A DNA stretch of 64,000 bases. Origin: Monodelphis domestica (Eukaryota; Chordata; Mammalia; Didelphimorphia; Didelphidae). Within the stretch, counting starts at the first letter, position 1. Each line of letters starts with the position of its first letter. Of the stretch, positions 34,780 through 48,136 are shown piece by piece. The notes beneath the pieces were generated by a model that had not been told where the DNA came from, did not search any database, and saw only the letters and a program-made list of their open reading frames with translations. The DNA is taken from the NCBI RefSeq assembly GCF_027887165.1, contig NC_077228.1, positions 179,296,499 through 179,360,498 on the forward strand. The letters are read 5' to 3'. Made by a program: the position numbers and the translations under genes.

Positions 34780-37462
34780 AGAGGCACAGAAATAAAATGA
34801 AATAATAAGCAAATTGGAAAGCAGGAAAAGCAGGATAGACCAAATCAAAAAGGAAAATCAAAAGATCATAGGTGAAAATCAGTGTTTAAAGACTAAAATT
34901 GGGCAAGTAGAAGCTAATACTCTCATGAAACAGAAAGAATTAATAAAGCAAAATCAAAAGAATGAAAAAAAATAGAAGGAAACATGAAATATCTCATTGA
35001 AAAGGCAAATGAGTTGGAAAACAGGTCCAGGAGAGACAATTTGAGAATTATTGGTCTACCTGAAAGCCTAGAAAAAACTGAAAGCTTTGACATCATACTA
35101 CACGAAATTATCTAAGAAAACTTCCCTGATATTCTTGAACAAGAGGGCAAAATAGACTTTGAAAGAATCCACAGATCATCCCCTACATTAAATCCTCAAA
35201 AGACAACCCACAGGAATGTAATATCCAAATTCAAGAGCTTCCAGGCCAAGGAGAAAATATGGAAGCAGCCAGAAAGAGACAATTCATATATGAAGGAGCT
35301 CCAGTCAGGATTACACAGGATCTGGCAGCCTTCACGCTAAAGGACCATAAGGTTGAAATATGATATTCAGGAAGGCAAGAGAATTGGATATACAACCAAG
35401 AATCACCTATCCATTAAAACTGACTATATACTTTCAGGGCATTTAACAAAACAGAAGATTTCCAAGCATTCCTAAAGAAAAGACCAGAAATAAATGGAAA
35501 ATTTGATGTCCAAATACAAAATTCAAAAGAACCATAAAAAGGGTAAATAAGAAAGAGGGGAAAAAACTTTTAAGGGCTTAATGGTATCTGTAACTCTTGA
35601 AAATTGTTTTCATTATTATAGTAGATAGAAGATTATTCATAGGCAGGTACTAAGTTAAGATGATATCTAAAAAAAGGGAGTGAGGGAATAGAAGATGGCA
35701 CCAAGAGAAACTTGAAGGAAGAAGAAAAGCAGGATAAACTATACCACATAAAGAAGTATGTGTGGGTGGGGGGAGATGAATACTATTATATGAAGGGGAG
35801 GAAGAGAGTAGTAATAGGTAATAATTCAACTCTTACTTTCAGTGGAATCAGTTCTGAGAGTGAAGAGCAGCCAGATCTATTGGGGTATAGAATTCTATCT
35901 TACCTATAGGGAAGTTGAGAGGGAACAACAAAGGGGGGAGGGAGTGGGGCAGGAAGTATTAAAAGGAAGGGAAAGGTTAGGGGGGAAATTATTAAACCCT
36001 AAAGAAAAATAAGAGGGAATTTCAAGAGGGGGTGGTGGGAAGGAAAGTAAAATAAAGGTGGGGAAAAGGGGGATTGTTTAAAAGCAAAACACTGGTGTAG
36101 CAGGAAACAGTGAAAGAAGAAAGGCAGGAATAAAAGAGAAAATCAAAATGATGGGGAATACACAGGTGGTAATCATAACCCTGAATGTGAATGGGATGAA
36201 CTCACCCATAAAACAGAAGCAAATAGCAGAGTGGATTAGAAACCAAAATCCTACCATATGTTATCTACAAGAAACACATACGGTAGGTAGACACACACTG
36301 TGTATTATTTTTTGGTTTGATTTATCTAGATCTGATAGGAAGGTTGAGGTCTTCCACTAGTGTAGTTTTACTATCTATTTCCTCCTTAAACTCCAATAGT
36401 TTCTTCTTTAAAAATCTGGATGCTATACCATTTGGTGCATACATGTTGAGTATTGATATTTCTTCATTGTCTATACTACCTTTTTTCAGGATGTTATTAC
36501 CAATATGTAAGAAGCTGGAGCAAAATTTATTGGGTATCAACTGAGAAAAATGCAGGAGTTGCAATCATAATATCTGACAAAGCTAAAGTAAAAATAGATC
36601 TGATTAAAAGAGATAAGGAAGGTAATTACATCCTGAAAAAAGGCAGTATAAACAATGAAGAAATATCAATACTCAACATGTATGCACCAAATGGTATAGC
36701 ATCCAGATTTTTAAAGAAGAAACTATTGGAGTTTAAAGAGGAAATAGCAAAACTACACTAGTGGAAGACCTCAACCTTCCTATCAGATCTAGATAAATCA
36801 AACCAAAAACTAAGTAAGAAAGAAGTAAGAGACGTGAATGAAATCTTAAAAAATTAGAGTTAATAGATATGTGGAGAAAAGTAAATAGGGATAAAAAGGA
36901 ATATACACCTTCTTTTCGGCAGCACATAGTACATTCACAAAGATTAACCATATACTAGGGCATAGAAACATTGCAAACAAATGCAAAAAAGCAGCAATAA
37001 TAAATGCAACTATGTCAGATCATAATGTAATAAAAATTATAATTAGTATGGGCACATGGAGAGGCAAAAAAAAATTAACTGGAAATCAAATATCTGATTC
37101 TCCAAAACTGGTTGATTAAAAAGCAAACCATAGAAACAATTAATGATTTCATTGAAGAGAATGACAATGAAACAACATATCAAAATTTTTGGGATGTTGC
37201 AAAAGCAGTACTTGGGAAAATTTATATCCCTGAGTGCCCATATTAACAAAAAAGAGAAAGAGGAGAATATCAAATTGGACATGCAACTAAAATAACTAGA
37301 AAAAGATCAAATTAAAGACCCTCAGATAAAGACTAAATTGGAAATCCCAAAAATCAAAGGAGAAATTAATAAAATTGAAAGTAAAAGAACTATTGAACTA
37401 ATGAGACTAGGAGCTGGTATTTTGAAAAAAAAAAAAAAGCTAACATATTGGTTAATCTAATG
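34780..37462 (+). mobile_element. L1 LINE, ORF1 plus 5' part of ORF2, 3' part missing
   Basis: ORF1 traces run from about 34800 to 35540, with the residues ENRSRRDNLRIIGLPES typical of L1 ORF1p. A spacer of about 0.6 kb follows. ORF2 begins near 36148 with ITLNVNGMNSPIKQKQIAEW and LQETHT, the endonuclease Asn and Glu motifs. It continues to SDHNVIKI (about 37015), the endonuclease Asp-His motif, and stops at about 37462 without reverse transcriptase or poly(A) tail. Frameshifts and stops interrupt both ORFs. ORF2 carries an inverted duplication of its own sequence (36309-36502 against 36621-36809). Confidence 0.85.
36309..36809. repeat. inverted duplication inside L1 ORF2, arms of about 190 bp
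   Basis: The left arm (36309-36502) is the reverse complement of the right arm (36621-36809), separated by a 118-bp loop. The right arm is in normal ORF2 order (NNEEISILNMYAPNGIASRF) and the left arm is the extra inverted copy. The arms are about 95 percent alike by eye, with a small length difference. Confidence 0.9.
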
Positions 37463-37575
37463 ATTTATAAGGTTTCTCTTCAATATGAATCTTCTTTTGG
37501 TAAATAAACTGTGAATTCTCACTAAAGACTTCTATCTCACTGAGTTCATATGGGAATTCCCCCTAGAATGACTTC
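37462..37575 (-). pseudogene. C2H2 zinc-finger remnant
   Basis: One minus-strand frame reads GEFPYE, then VFSENSQFIY and KIHIEEKPYK. This is the linker-finger-linker pattern of KRAB-type zinc-finger proteins (TGEKPYxC, FxxxSxLxxHxxxH, TGEKPYK). The two zinc-binding cysteines are replaced by Leu and Ile, the first histidine by Gln, and one residue between the cysteines and the VFS motif is missing. It is therefore non-functional. It abuts the broken 3' side of the L1 at 37462. It may be a scrap of a processed or duplicated ZNF gene; the length is too short to name the parent. Confidence 0.55.
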
Positions 37576-37664
37576 CTAATTTATCTTTCAAGTTTTATTT
37601 TATAGCACTAGCTTTCATCCAGACAAATAACTAAATAAATCAATTCTAGGCAATTCAGATCAGT

Positions 37665-37855
37665 AATGTAAGGCTTAATAGAGACCTGCAGGCTGCATAA
37701 TGACTTAGAAACTCACAATTTAATATTATCTATGTTTTATTGTATTTTTATTTATTTTGTTAAATATTTTTCAATTACATTTTAATATACTTTAGGCTAC
37801 AGTTGGGAGTTTTGTGGGTAACATAGAGCATTGGTGAGTTTGATACCTCTCATCT
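37665..37855. repeat. probable non-autonomous DNA transposon fragment (hAT-like)
   Basis: Reads CCTGCAGGCTGCATAATGAC, TTTTGTTAAATATTTTTCAA and GGCTACAGTTGGGAGTTTTG, then GAGTTTGATACCTCTC. I recall this order from an abundant marsupial repeat, but the family name is uncertain. Confidence 0.4.
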
Positions 37856-37998
37856 GATTTACCATTTATGCCCTGAACTTAACATTCTGTCTCTTGTCTA
37901 TATATATTTTACAGAAATGATCCCTCAGGTATGGAATGTACTATATCATCCTTTTTTTTTTTTTTGGCAATCCCTATCTTCCTTTAAGACTCAGTTCA

Positions 37999-38200
37999 GA
38001 GGGTAGCTGGGTAGCTCAGTGGATTGAGAGTCAGGCCTAGAGACAGGAGGTCCTAGGTTCAAATCTGGCCTCAGACACTTCCCAGCTGTGTGACCCTGGG
38101 CAAGTCACTTGACCCCCATTGCCTAGCCCTTACCACTCTTCTGCCTTGGAGCCAATACAGTATTGACTCCAAGACAGAAGGTAAGGGTTTAAAAAAAAAA
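37999..38200 (+). repeat. young WSINE1-type SINE with perfect target duplications
   Basis: The full-length SINE starts GAGGGTAGCTGGGTAGCTCAG and contains GGTTCAAATCTGGCC and GTCACTTGACCCCCATTGCC. It ends AGGTAAGGG plus an A-rich tail. It is bounded by the identical 13-mer AAGACTCAGTTCA at 37986-37998 and 38201-38213. The low divergence and exact duplication mark it as one of the youngest insertions here. Confidence 0.95.
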
Positions 38201-38599
38201 AAGACTCAGTTCACTTCTTCTGTGAATCCTTCCCTGATCCTTCACCATTGTTAAAGGTTCACTCACTCAATTACCTTTAATTTATTTAATGATGTCTTAC
38301 ACGTCCCTAAACAAAGGCTCCCCATGGCTTGGAAATTTTTATTTTGCCTTATGTTCCAGATTGCTGCATAGAATAATTGCTTAAAAAGTATTATATAGGC
38401 CAAAATGAGTTTTGACTGCTAAATGGAAACTCTTCATAGTACAATGCAAGACATACATTTAAAGAAAGGAGTTTGGTGAAAGGGTAAACATTAGTAGCAG
38501 AGAAAATAGACATTAACACAGGGATATACCTCTACCTTCCTCTCCCTTTGACTCCTCCCCTCCCCCTACTCCATTACTTTCTGTTATAGTAACACAGAA

Positions 38600-38708
38600 G
38601 GGCAAAACAGCTAGGTAATGGGGGTTATGTGATTTGCCCAGAGTCACACAGCTAGGAAGTATCTGAGGCCAGATTTGGACCCAGGTCCTCTTGACTCTAG
38701 GCCTCTAT
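38600..38708 (-). repeat. WSINE1/CORE-type SINE fragment, antisense
   Basis: Plus-strand GGTAATGGGGGTTATGTGAT, CCCAGAGTCACACAGCTAGG and GGACCCAGGTCCTCTTGACT is the antisense 5' half of the SINE family. Confidence 0.75.
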
Positions 38709-39408
38709 TTTTATTTCTAAAGCAGTTGTTTCTAATGTTTCTTTATTTCCCTCCACTATCAGTTTATATCCGCTATCTTGTCCTTGGTTTTGTGGTTGTT
38801 GTTGATACTGTCATGCTTTCCGTCCTTCCCTCCTATCCTCCTTTCTCCCTCCCTCTCTCCCTTCTTTCTTTCTCCTCTCTCTGCCTTTCCTTCTAACTTC
38901 ATTTTAACAGTAGCTCTAGGCAGAAGTAGATTCTCACTTCTCTAACCACAACCCACATCTTCTGGGCCAAATGGTAGCTGCTTCTTCCCCATTCTCCCCA
39001 ACACTGACATCTGTCTGGTTTTCAGTAAAGGATTTTGGTACCATGGCAGGAAATGCTAAATAGAGTATATATAAGAAAATGAATATCACTGAAAGAAAAT
39101 AGTCTCACAGTTTATGTCTGGTAAACTTGAGTTCTAGTATGACACTTATGACCCCACTAAAACATTTCCAAACTGCTAAAAATTCTAGGTAGCTGACTTA
39201 ATCTAATCATTAATATTTGCAGTGGTTTTGGTGATTGGGGTCTAAATTGGTAAGAAAATAATTAGGGGACTGATTTTTCCAATGACAGAAACCTTCCAGA
39301 GATTTGCTTTTTTTTTTTTAAGTGTACCTTAAATTTCCCAAGAAAACTATTATTCAACAAAAAGACACAAACTAATGTACCATAAGGGCCCAAAGCAAAT
39401 ATATTTCA

Positions 39409-39567
<159 letters not shown>

Positions 39568-40629
39568 CTAAGAAAGAAGAATGAGGGAAAAATGATAAAA
39601 GTAAAAAGCCCACTCAACTAAAATAACCAAAAGAGCATGCATTTATTATTGTTATTTTTTTTATGCTTTAAAATCTTCTCCATTTAAATCCCCATTTCCC
39701 AAAGTAATGACTTCTAAAATGTAGATAAGGGAAATTAACTTTTGGGATTATAATTATGCTGTCTCTGTTGTGCTCTATCTAGTATTTTAGATTAACTTGT
39801 TATAGTTCTATATAAAGTATTCCTAATTGAGAACCTAGGCTTTCCATTTCATCAGACAGATATTTCATAAAGCCAGGGGATACCTAGGACTCCAGTTCCA
39901 TCTTCTTGGTATTTGATAATTCACTGGAATTATGTTACATTAGGGATATAAATTGGATGAAAAATAAGATAGACTTTTAAAAAAACACTTCAATTATGGC
40001 CAGAGTACTAAAATCTTTAGCTTGAAATATGAGTGACTTGGCAGAAATTTATATTTCTGGGGTATGAAAATATGCCTTTTCAACAAAGGTTAACATGCAG
40101 TTGAATAAACATATACAAAGAGATAAATTTACTGATATTGTTCAGCTTCAAAAATCCATATTTCAATTCTGTGAGGCTTAAGACCCTATGGTCACAGAAT
40201 ACATTTTAAAATACAATTAAGTATAATAAGGTTTTTAATAAGACAATTCCAAGAAAGAACTGATCACACATAATACCTTTCCCAAATATCCCCAAATTTT
40301 AGGAATGGTAAAAGTTGTTGTCATTTCAGGATGAACAAAACCCACAAAGTTTTTGACTACTCCATTTTCCTTCCAAGAAGCTTACTACCCTTACCCTACT
40401 ACTGGAAAGTTGGTGAAATTAAGTAATTATCTTCTAAAATATAGGCAGAAAAAAGTGAACTGGTTTAAAAAATATCTGAACAGGAGTTTTCAAAAGTAAA
40501 GTACAACTATACTACAATTCAAGTATTATTTATCAATACTAAAATTGAAAAAAGTAATTTTCTTTTTCAGGTTTCAATATCTCATACCACTGCATCAGAA
40601 TCAGTTAATGAACGCTTGACATAGTAAGG

Positions 40630-40795
40630 CCTTAAAGTCCATCTAGTCCATTCCTTTTCATCTAACATGAGGAACCTGAGGTCTAAAAATGGTCAATGAC
40701 TTTGCCCAAGTTCTCAGGTAAGGAAGTAGCATAACTCACAAGAATCCAAGTCTCCTGACCCTAAATTAGTCTTATTTCCACTATACTACATTCCC
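40630..40795 (-). repeat. MIR-type SINE fragment, antisense
   Basis: Plus-strand GTCCATCTAGTCCATTCC, GAGGAACCTGAGGTCTAAAA and ACTTTGCCCAAGTTCTCAGG follow the antisense MIR order. Confidence 0.6.
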
Positions 40796-41204
40796 TTTAA
40801 AGCCTGTACATTTTACTACTGCCAGTTTCTTCTTAGTTTTATGAACTAAAATGAATTTTTAAAATATAAGATATGACTTTCAAAAATAAACAAGGGTCAT
40901 AATTGAAATTTTATAATATTCACATGTAGTCAGCAAGGATCTTCTCTCTGCGTTGGTTAAGATGCTGTGATCAAATAGCATATATACTATTTATTCTCTT
41001 GGTAACAATGACAAAAAAATAAAAGAAAAATTAGACTTTAGGAAACTTATAAAGTTATATTAGAATCTCTAGGGCATTTATTTCTCTTGATGCAGATGTT
41101 AAAGACTAAAGTAACTAATTAGCAGAACTCACTTTTATTTGAAGTTCAATATATTCTAAAGTTGGGAGGGGGGATTCCTAAAAGTCAAAAAGCAGCAAAA
41201 TCAT

Positions 41205-41420
41205 ATTTTACTAGGGTCTTAATATATGCCAAGGCTCAGTACTAGACACTAGTGATATAAGGGCAAAGTTCTTGTCCTCATGGAGTTTAAAACCAAGGAA
41301 GGGACAATGCCTAAACATAAAGTTTGAGGATACCAAGCTGAGATGATAGACAACTTGGGCTGAGTGAGCCTGTAGGGATGTTAGGGATTTTGAAGAGGCA
41401 AAGGTTAGAATGAAGTGCAT
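41205..41420 (-). repeat. L2-like LINE fragment, antisense
   Basis: Plus-strand GCTCAGTACTAGACACTAG, GGGCAAAGTTCTTGTCCTCA and TGGAGTTTAAAACC match the antisense L2-like series. Confidence 0.5.
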
Positions 41421-43060
41421 TCAAGGCACTAAAGAAAGCTAGTACAAAGAGATGAGAGATGGGAGACTAGTGTGAGGAACAATAAGCTGAGATGTGTCAC
41501 CTCATCTAAGGTTCCAAAACTAGCATGGCTAGTTTAGAAATTTAATTTAGTGCTTCACAGAAATTAGGCAGTATTACTAGTTTACTACTAGGTAGTTAAT
41601 TACTAATATTGAAGAAGATTATCTAAGAACAACTTTAATGAGTTGACAGAAGAACTCAAAACAGCTCAATTGTAGACATTTTCTCATTCAGTCCTACTAA
41701 GGAAAATAGGCCAGGCTTTGAAAATGGTTGCCCTAATAAGATGGTGATCATTTGTAAAAATGAATTAGAAGAGAGAACAACACCAAGGCTCTAATTTGTG
41801 GAATTTCTTAAATAACTGATGAACACAAGCCAGTTTATACATTGACCAAAGGATATTCTTTCATTCATTATTTAATGTTTTATAAACCAGCTACATAATA
41901 AGACGCCAAGCCATTTTATAGAATCATAGATCTAGAGTTGGAAATTAGATTCACCGTGATTTAATAATCCCTGCCTCTTTCTTCTAATAGAGGGTAATTT
42001 TTACCTCTCATTGTTCTAGTGAGATACAGAAGAGGAAGAAAGATAGGTAAGTCAGGTAAAAGCATAGTAAGCACAGATGGTGCCAATTAAAACTAGAGTG
42101 AGCTCAATGATTTTACAGAAACTCCCTTCAGGGCTGATAATTTAAACAACTATTGTGGGTCAATCTGAACTAAATGAATACCTGACTTTATTAACTGGTG
42201 GCTCAAATGTATACATTTCTTTTCAAGGCTATAAAAGTATATACCTGGTTCTGGTGAAGAAAGAAGTTTATAGACTTCTTATCTCTGGATACCAGACTGA
42301 GGAAACCAAAGACTTCATTTTATTTCATCTATATTCCCTTTCACTTCTTTGACTAGGTATCCAGACACTGGGGACAAACATCACTTAAATCCATAAGTTC
42401 ATGTTGTCTAAAGAAATAACTTATTTAGAGTAAAAGTATGAAAAACCAAAGTGTTCCAACTATGACCCTTCAATTACAAAACTGCTCCTAATGTATTACG
42501 AAAGACTTGCAAAAGGCAGAGTCATTAATGAATCTGGTGAGTCACAAAATAGACATTTAAGCCATTAGTTAGTTTCAAACTCACATGATTATTTTGTATG
42601 CAATGGACAAAAAGCCTTTCTCAACTACAGGCATTCCTAATAGTTACAAGGTAACTAACCACTTATAAGAAGTTTCATTGTACCTTTCTAGTCCTATCAT
42701 CGAACTAACTAATCCTTGAAAGATGGGCATAAAGAGTCCATCCATATGATGCTATGTACTAGATTAAAAGAAATATATTATACATTTTCCATGAGGAAGA
42801 TGGATTTTGACTCTTTTTGTTCTCAGTAAGGCATGCTATTTAAGGTGGTATGCTTTAAAGTCAATAAATAAGACATCAACTCACCCCATACTAAATAACT
42901 CATTTAATGAGTAAGATAAATGATTAACTAAGGCAGAATTAGAGGCATTGCTAAAGAGAGTTATTTTTGTTTATTCTGTAGTACATTTTTAAATGTAAAA
43001 AAAATCAAAACATAAATTCCTATTTATTGAAATTTCTCAATTTTAATAAAATTCACTTAC

Positions 43061-43141
43061 TGAAGCGCAGGCCAAAATTCCAAAAAATCCAACCTTCTGT
43101 ACCATGTTCTGAACTGCTAACTTAGCCCGAGATGCAAAGTC
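43061..43141 (-). CDS. VMP1: VMP1 exon 8 (27 codons)
   Basis: The 81-bp exon is in phase 0 at both ends. The acceptor reads CCCCCTAG before GAC and the donor is GTAAGT after TCA. The translation begins [11 protein letters not shown] and ends [10 protein letters not shown]. The first part is the cytosolic amphipathic stretch that follows the acidic loop of exon 7. The second part enters the VTT (SNARE-associated/DedA) domain, whose re-entrant hairpin carries the scramblase activity. The translation has NM where I recall KL in human (QNMVQKVG), a conservative change. It joins exon 9 in frame to give the ACAS-IPNPLFD motif that typifies the family. Exon 7, which should end in codons for ESAQ, was not found between here and 64000. 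Confidence 0.96.
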
Positions 43142-46100
43142 CTAGGGGGAAAAAAATTAATGGAAAGCATGAGAAAAGAACGACTTTTGTCAAGTGTGTT
43201 CATCTCATAATATGCAATATAGACTATTTCAGGAAATACTGGTCTTCATATCTGAAGCTAAGAAAAATGTTATTTGGACAGAAGACATGTAGAAAGAGCC
43301 AATGAATTCCTTTAAGATTCAAGATGAACAAGAAGGCTTCAGGTCAAAGTTTGAAGTTTAAAAAATGGAAATGGACTAATGTCAAATTCTTTATACAAAG
43401 AATTTATCAAATTTTATATAGAAAAATTTTTACTATATTTTGGTGTACTTTTTTTGGTAAACATCAAATTGAGGACAAACTTCATTATTTTGGAAATACA
43501 ACTAGTCAGAGTTACTGTTTATTAAAATTTCTCTTAACTGTGTTCAAAATTACACATTCCTCCAGGATCTCTAATAAAGATTTCTGCTGATGGGCAGCAG
43601 AGAGATAATTAAACACATCACATGAAAATCTCGAAATATTTACCATGTGGGCATTTCCAGTTTTCTGTAAATCTAATCTAACAATAAAACACGGCAACTT
43701 TTAATTATTCTTATCTCCTGTTTAGATGCCATTAAAATCACATTTTTATTGTGTTATCACACTTTCAAATGTTCAAAGAATCTCACCTGCCCCCTGCCCA
43801 ACTACTTAATAGACTACTAGGACCCAATGATTAGCATATTTCAACTAGTCAGATCAAGGCAGGTAGACAACTGATTTAATTCCAAACCATAAGAAGCAGG
43901 ATACCTGAATCCCATCTTTCATGAACATTTCTCAGATGAAAATTTAAAAATGTTAAAGTCATAAAATTAAAAAAAATTTCAAGTCATAATCTAAAAAAGA
44001 ACGCAGAAGGTCAACAAGGAAAAATGCCTATGCATAGGATACCAATATACTGTACTTTAAATTTCATAGAATGAAAGTAAGGTTTAAAGTACAAAAAGAC
44101 TAATGAATAAAAGGTTGATGTTCATTTTATGTTCACATATTTTTCTGCTTATAGATAGGGGATGACAAAGAATATTCATTTCCATAGTAGAATTTGTGTT
44201 TATAAGAACAAAAGTTGACTTAAAAATTATTTAATAGCTAAATTTCTCCATAAATGTTTCTAATAAAATCACTACATATTCTTATGAAGTTTATATTTAC
44301 ATAATGATTTAATTAGATGAGTTATTCATACTTTAAAAAGTTTACTAGAACTATGACAGTATGTATTTGTAAAACATCATCAAAATAACATTGACAGAAA
44401 TTATTTCTTTTTCTGCTCTTCTGATGGTAGCCAGAAAAATCAACGAGGATTCAAATTATTCTCAAAAAGAAATTGCCATTTAATGAACAATAAACATTTT
44501 AAGATTCCAAATTATATTATTAGTGTTTAATTCCTCAAAGTGGTTTTGCCACTTGCTATTTATTTCTAAGAGAGATAGAGGAAATAAATTACCTTGTCTA
44601 ATAATAAAAAAGTATTCTTTTCTTAGAAAAGTATATGTACACTCCATATAAAGTTTTATTATACTTACAATAAGTATGTCCAAAATAAAATGTAATTAAA
44701 ATCTCTCACAATTTTAACTTGTCAATGTTTTGCAAAACAAAGTTATGCTAAACACATAAGCTGCTTAAATTCACTAATTTGAAAGGAAATTAATTTTTGA
44801 AAAACAATCTAAAATAAAGTAACAAGAGTTGGTTACAAAAGTGTTCAAAAGCAAATATACAGTCTAAACAATGCTGAATCACTATGGGGTCAAGGCACTT
44901 TCCTCTGACAATTCTAGGCTCAAACTAAAAATTGTTAATTAAAAATTTTCAGTTAAGCATTTTAACTTTAAAGAAACTGTTTTTAAAAGTACTTCAACAA
45001 GAAAAATATTTTCTTCCCATACTTTAAAAAAATTCTTATTTTTATGTTTGTTAGTCTAGACTATTAGGAATATTTTTAGATTACTGAATAGCAATTGCAA
45101 GTAAATTAGAAAATATAATTATTGAATATCAATTATAACTAAAAAACTAAAAGTGTAAACTTGGAGAAATGCTTTTATCACTTGAAAATAATTTATAATA
45201 AATGCTCTTGTGATGACGATTTAAGTCACAGAAAAGGCTTATCATAGAATTCCTATTTCACAAAACACAGTTTCTTTTTTAATAATTTCATTTAGACACA
45301 TTTGGAAATTTTTCTCTTTTATCACAACATTTGAATATTTCTCAATAAATAAATAAATGTACAAATAAAAGTCAGAAAAAGAGTAGAAGAGATATTCCTT
45401 CTAAGAATTCATGAATAAAAGCAAAGAATGGTCAGTTTGCAAAATTTAGTCCCTTTAGCCTATAAAGAGTAATTAATACTTTGAACTGATTGCATTTTTT
45501 CACGAATAACAAACAATGATTATACTAGTTAACAACTATATACTGATAAGTCATCTAGGTACTCACAAGATTAAACATCTTTACTTTCATAAATACTTTT
45601 TTTTTTCAGGGATTGCAAAGACAAAATGGGGGAAAGAGAATTCTTTATTAAGAAAACCAAATGGTAAGGGGGACATTTCTCTTCTTTGATGCATAACCAT
45701 CTTTTGGCTTAATAGAAATAAAAGTATCAAAAAGGAAAATAGAATCTTTGCCTCTTTGGATATATCCTTGTTTTTGATTTAAAATGCCATAATAATTTTT
45801 GATTTGTTTCCTTACCTTCTTTTGGAAAAGTAGGGGGCTATAGGTGTAGAAACTTGCTCAAAATTTTGTCAATGTATTGGTTAGTTTTGCTGAACTGCCT
45901 TTTTTCCTCTTTATTTTTGTTATGAAGGGGATGGCTTTTTCTTTTTTCTTTTTTGAGGGAGAAGAAAAAGGATATCTTTGGAAATAAATGTAAGTTTAAA
46001 ATAAAACATTAAAATTTTCTAAAGAAAAAATAATTTTGTTTGAGGAGAAAAAAATTGAACCAAAGTTCTAAGCCAAGCTTGGTAGAAATATTTAGCTTCT

Positions 46101-48005
46101 TTTTTAATTTACATCTCTTATAAAGAAAATTAAGTATCTTTTTAATTGAGTCTCTTACTTTTAAAAAGAGCTAGAAGGACTTTTTAAAGGGATTTCATAA
46201 ATCTTGTGATGTATTTAATATATTCTAACTGTGACTTTCAGTTCCTATAACTTTTTGCTAGATCTTTCATAATGCTCTCAGATTTAAGGCTATACTTGCA
46301 TACTAACTAATGGAAGTAACATTGTAAAATCTGTACAATTTTCATAAAAAGCAAGTAATTAGTATCAAATGTACCTTAAACCATTTGTAATACTTATTTT
46401 TCTACTTCCTATCTAAAGATATAAATTTAGAACTTAAAGAAAATTCTAATCATAACTGAGAAGTTAGAATATCATGGTCAAGGGCTTTTCCTGCAGCATT
46501 AAGTTGTTTGTATTAACACCAAAATAATTTGTTAGAGAAAAAACTTATACTCATAAATGTAACGAGCACATTTTCATTACTTTTCACCCAAATTAATTTT
46601 AGTAATCTTTTGACACAAAAATGTTTAGATGAACATACCATTTATTCCCATAACCCAAAAGCCAATTTCATTTCCAAAAACATATATGGTTTGAAATAAT
46701 TTAACATGGTTAACTTAAAAATACTTTTACTGAAAATGCTTTTCTCTTACTGCCTAAATATAGTAAGTGCTTTGGTTTTATTTACAGACCAACAAGTTAT
46801 GAATTATTTTTAATAAAACAACTTCAGAACTTTTTACTTTCTGCACATTTTTTAGCCTTTGTATATTTCTTAGAGTACTAATTTCCAGAGAAGTATTTCC
46901 TATAGATGAACATAATTTTATTCTTCATTAGTTTCACAAAAGAATGAAAAGAACTATTTTATATATATGCTTTTCATTTAGACTGAATATTGGTCCATTA
47001 AATTAAGTAATTAATAATGTATAGTATTACCTATATTAAGGAGAACTTGAAACATTAATAACATTAGTTAATTTAAAATAATATCAAAAATAATAACTTT
47101 GAATAAGTTAAACTTATTTATATTTTAGTATACTAACGGAAGAGTGTAGCAAAAACAAATTGATTACTTCCTCAATTTGCATTCCCCAATTCTTCAAAAA
47201 TTTGGACAAATTAAAAAAAAAGACATCCCTCAAATAGTTTCATTTCTCAGGATGCACAAACCAGTTTCACAACTTTTACCTATTTCACAATTAAAGAGTC
47301 TAAGAAGAAATTAACATTAGCAAAGACTATATTTAATGATGCATTCTTTTACAGTTAGCAATTTCATTCTCCTTTCTAGATATTTTTAAAAATAGAACTT
47401 AAAATCCAGTTACTTACAGGTAAAAAAAATAACCTTTCCCCTAAAATTATGATTCTAGACTTTCTTTTCTTCTTTGACATGATTCATTTTTCTTAAACAT
47501 TTTCCTCCAAGTCACTAGGCTTCAGAGTTTAAGGATGGTTGATGTCTGTAACATATTTCCAGTGACTACAAGGATACAGACTGAGGAAAATTACTGTAAA
47601 AATGCTTATCATATAGGATTAATCATCAGATTTTAAGGCATGACTACAAAAACCAGACAAGTAAGGTCTGAAGATTGGTAACATTATTTCATACTATTGT
47701 TTCTTAAGTCCTTTTCCTAAGAAGCAGATTTATAGCCAAATAAGTAAACATGAGCATTAAAATTATTATTAGGCTAGTGATAGGGTATTTTGTTGAAAGA
47801 AAATCTCAAGATCAATTCAAATTTTTTCAATTAAGATATTAAACGACATTGAAATTTTAGAGGAAACAAGCTCTGAGGAAATTTTTTAAATTGAACTATT
47901 AAAAAAAGAAAACCCTAACTTCATTTGAGCCCTATTATATATACCAGGAATTCATTTTCTTGATGATTTTCAAGAAGTCTTCATGGAACTTCATTCATTC
48001 ATTCA

Positions 48006-48136
48006 TTTTTTTTTAATTCTTACCATCCATCTAAGAATACTTAATACTATGTATTGGTTCTCAGACAAAGGACTGACAAGGTGTAAGCAATGAGGGTTAA
48101 GTGACTTACCGAGGATCACACAACTAGGACATACAT
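48006..48136 (-). repeat. WSINE1-type SINE, antisense, 5' part missing
   Basis: Begins with a T-rich tail and ATTCTTACC, then GTATTGGTTCTCAGAC and GCAATGAGGGTTAAGTGACT, the antisense order of the SINE. Confidence 0.7.

Larger units (their letters stand above)
39568..43060 (-). other. VMP1: VMP1 intron 8
   Basis: A 3.5-kb intron between conserved exons. It contains an antisense MIR-like fragment (about 40630-40795) and an antisense L2-like fragment (41205-41420). The rest is unremarkable AT-rich sequence. Confidence 0.85.

Noticed and set aside
36148-36360. A 70-aa ORF with endonuclease-like residues as a possible host gene
   Set aside because: It is the N-terminus of L1 ORF2, broken by the inverted duplication and other lesions.
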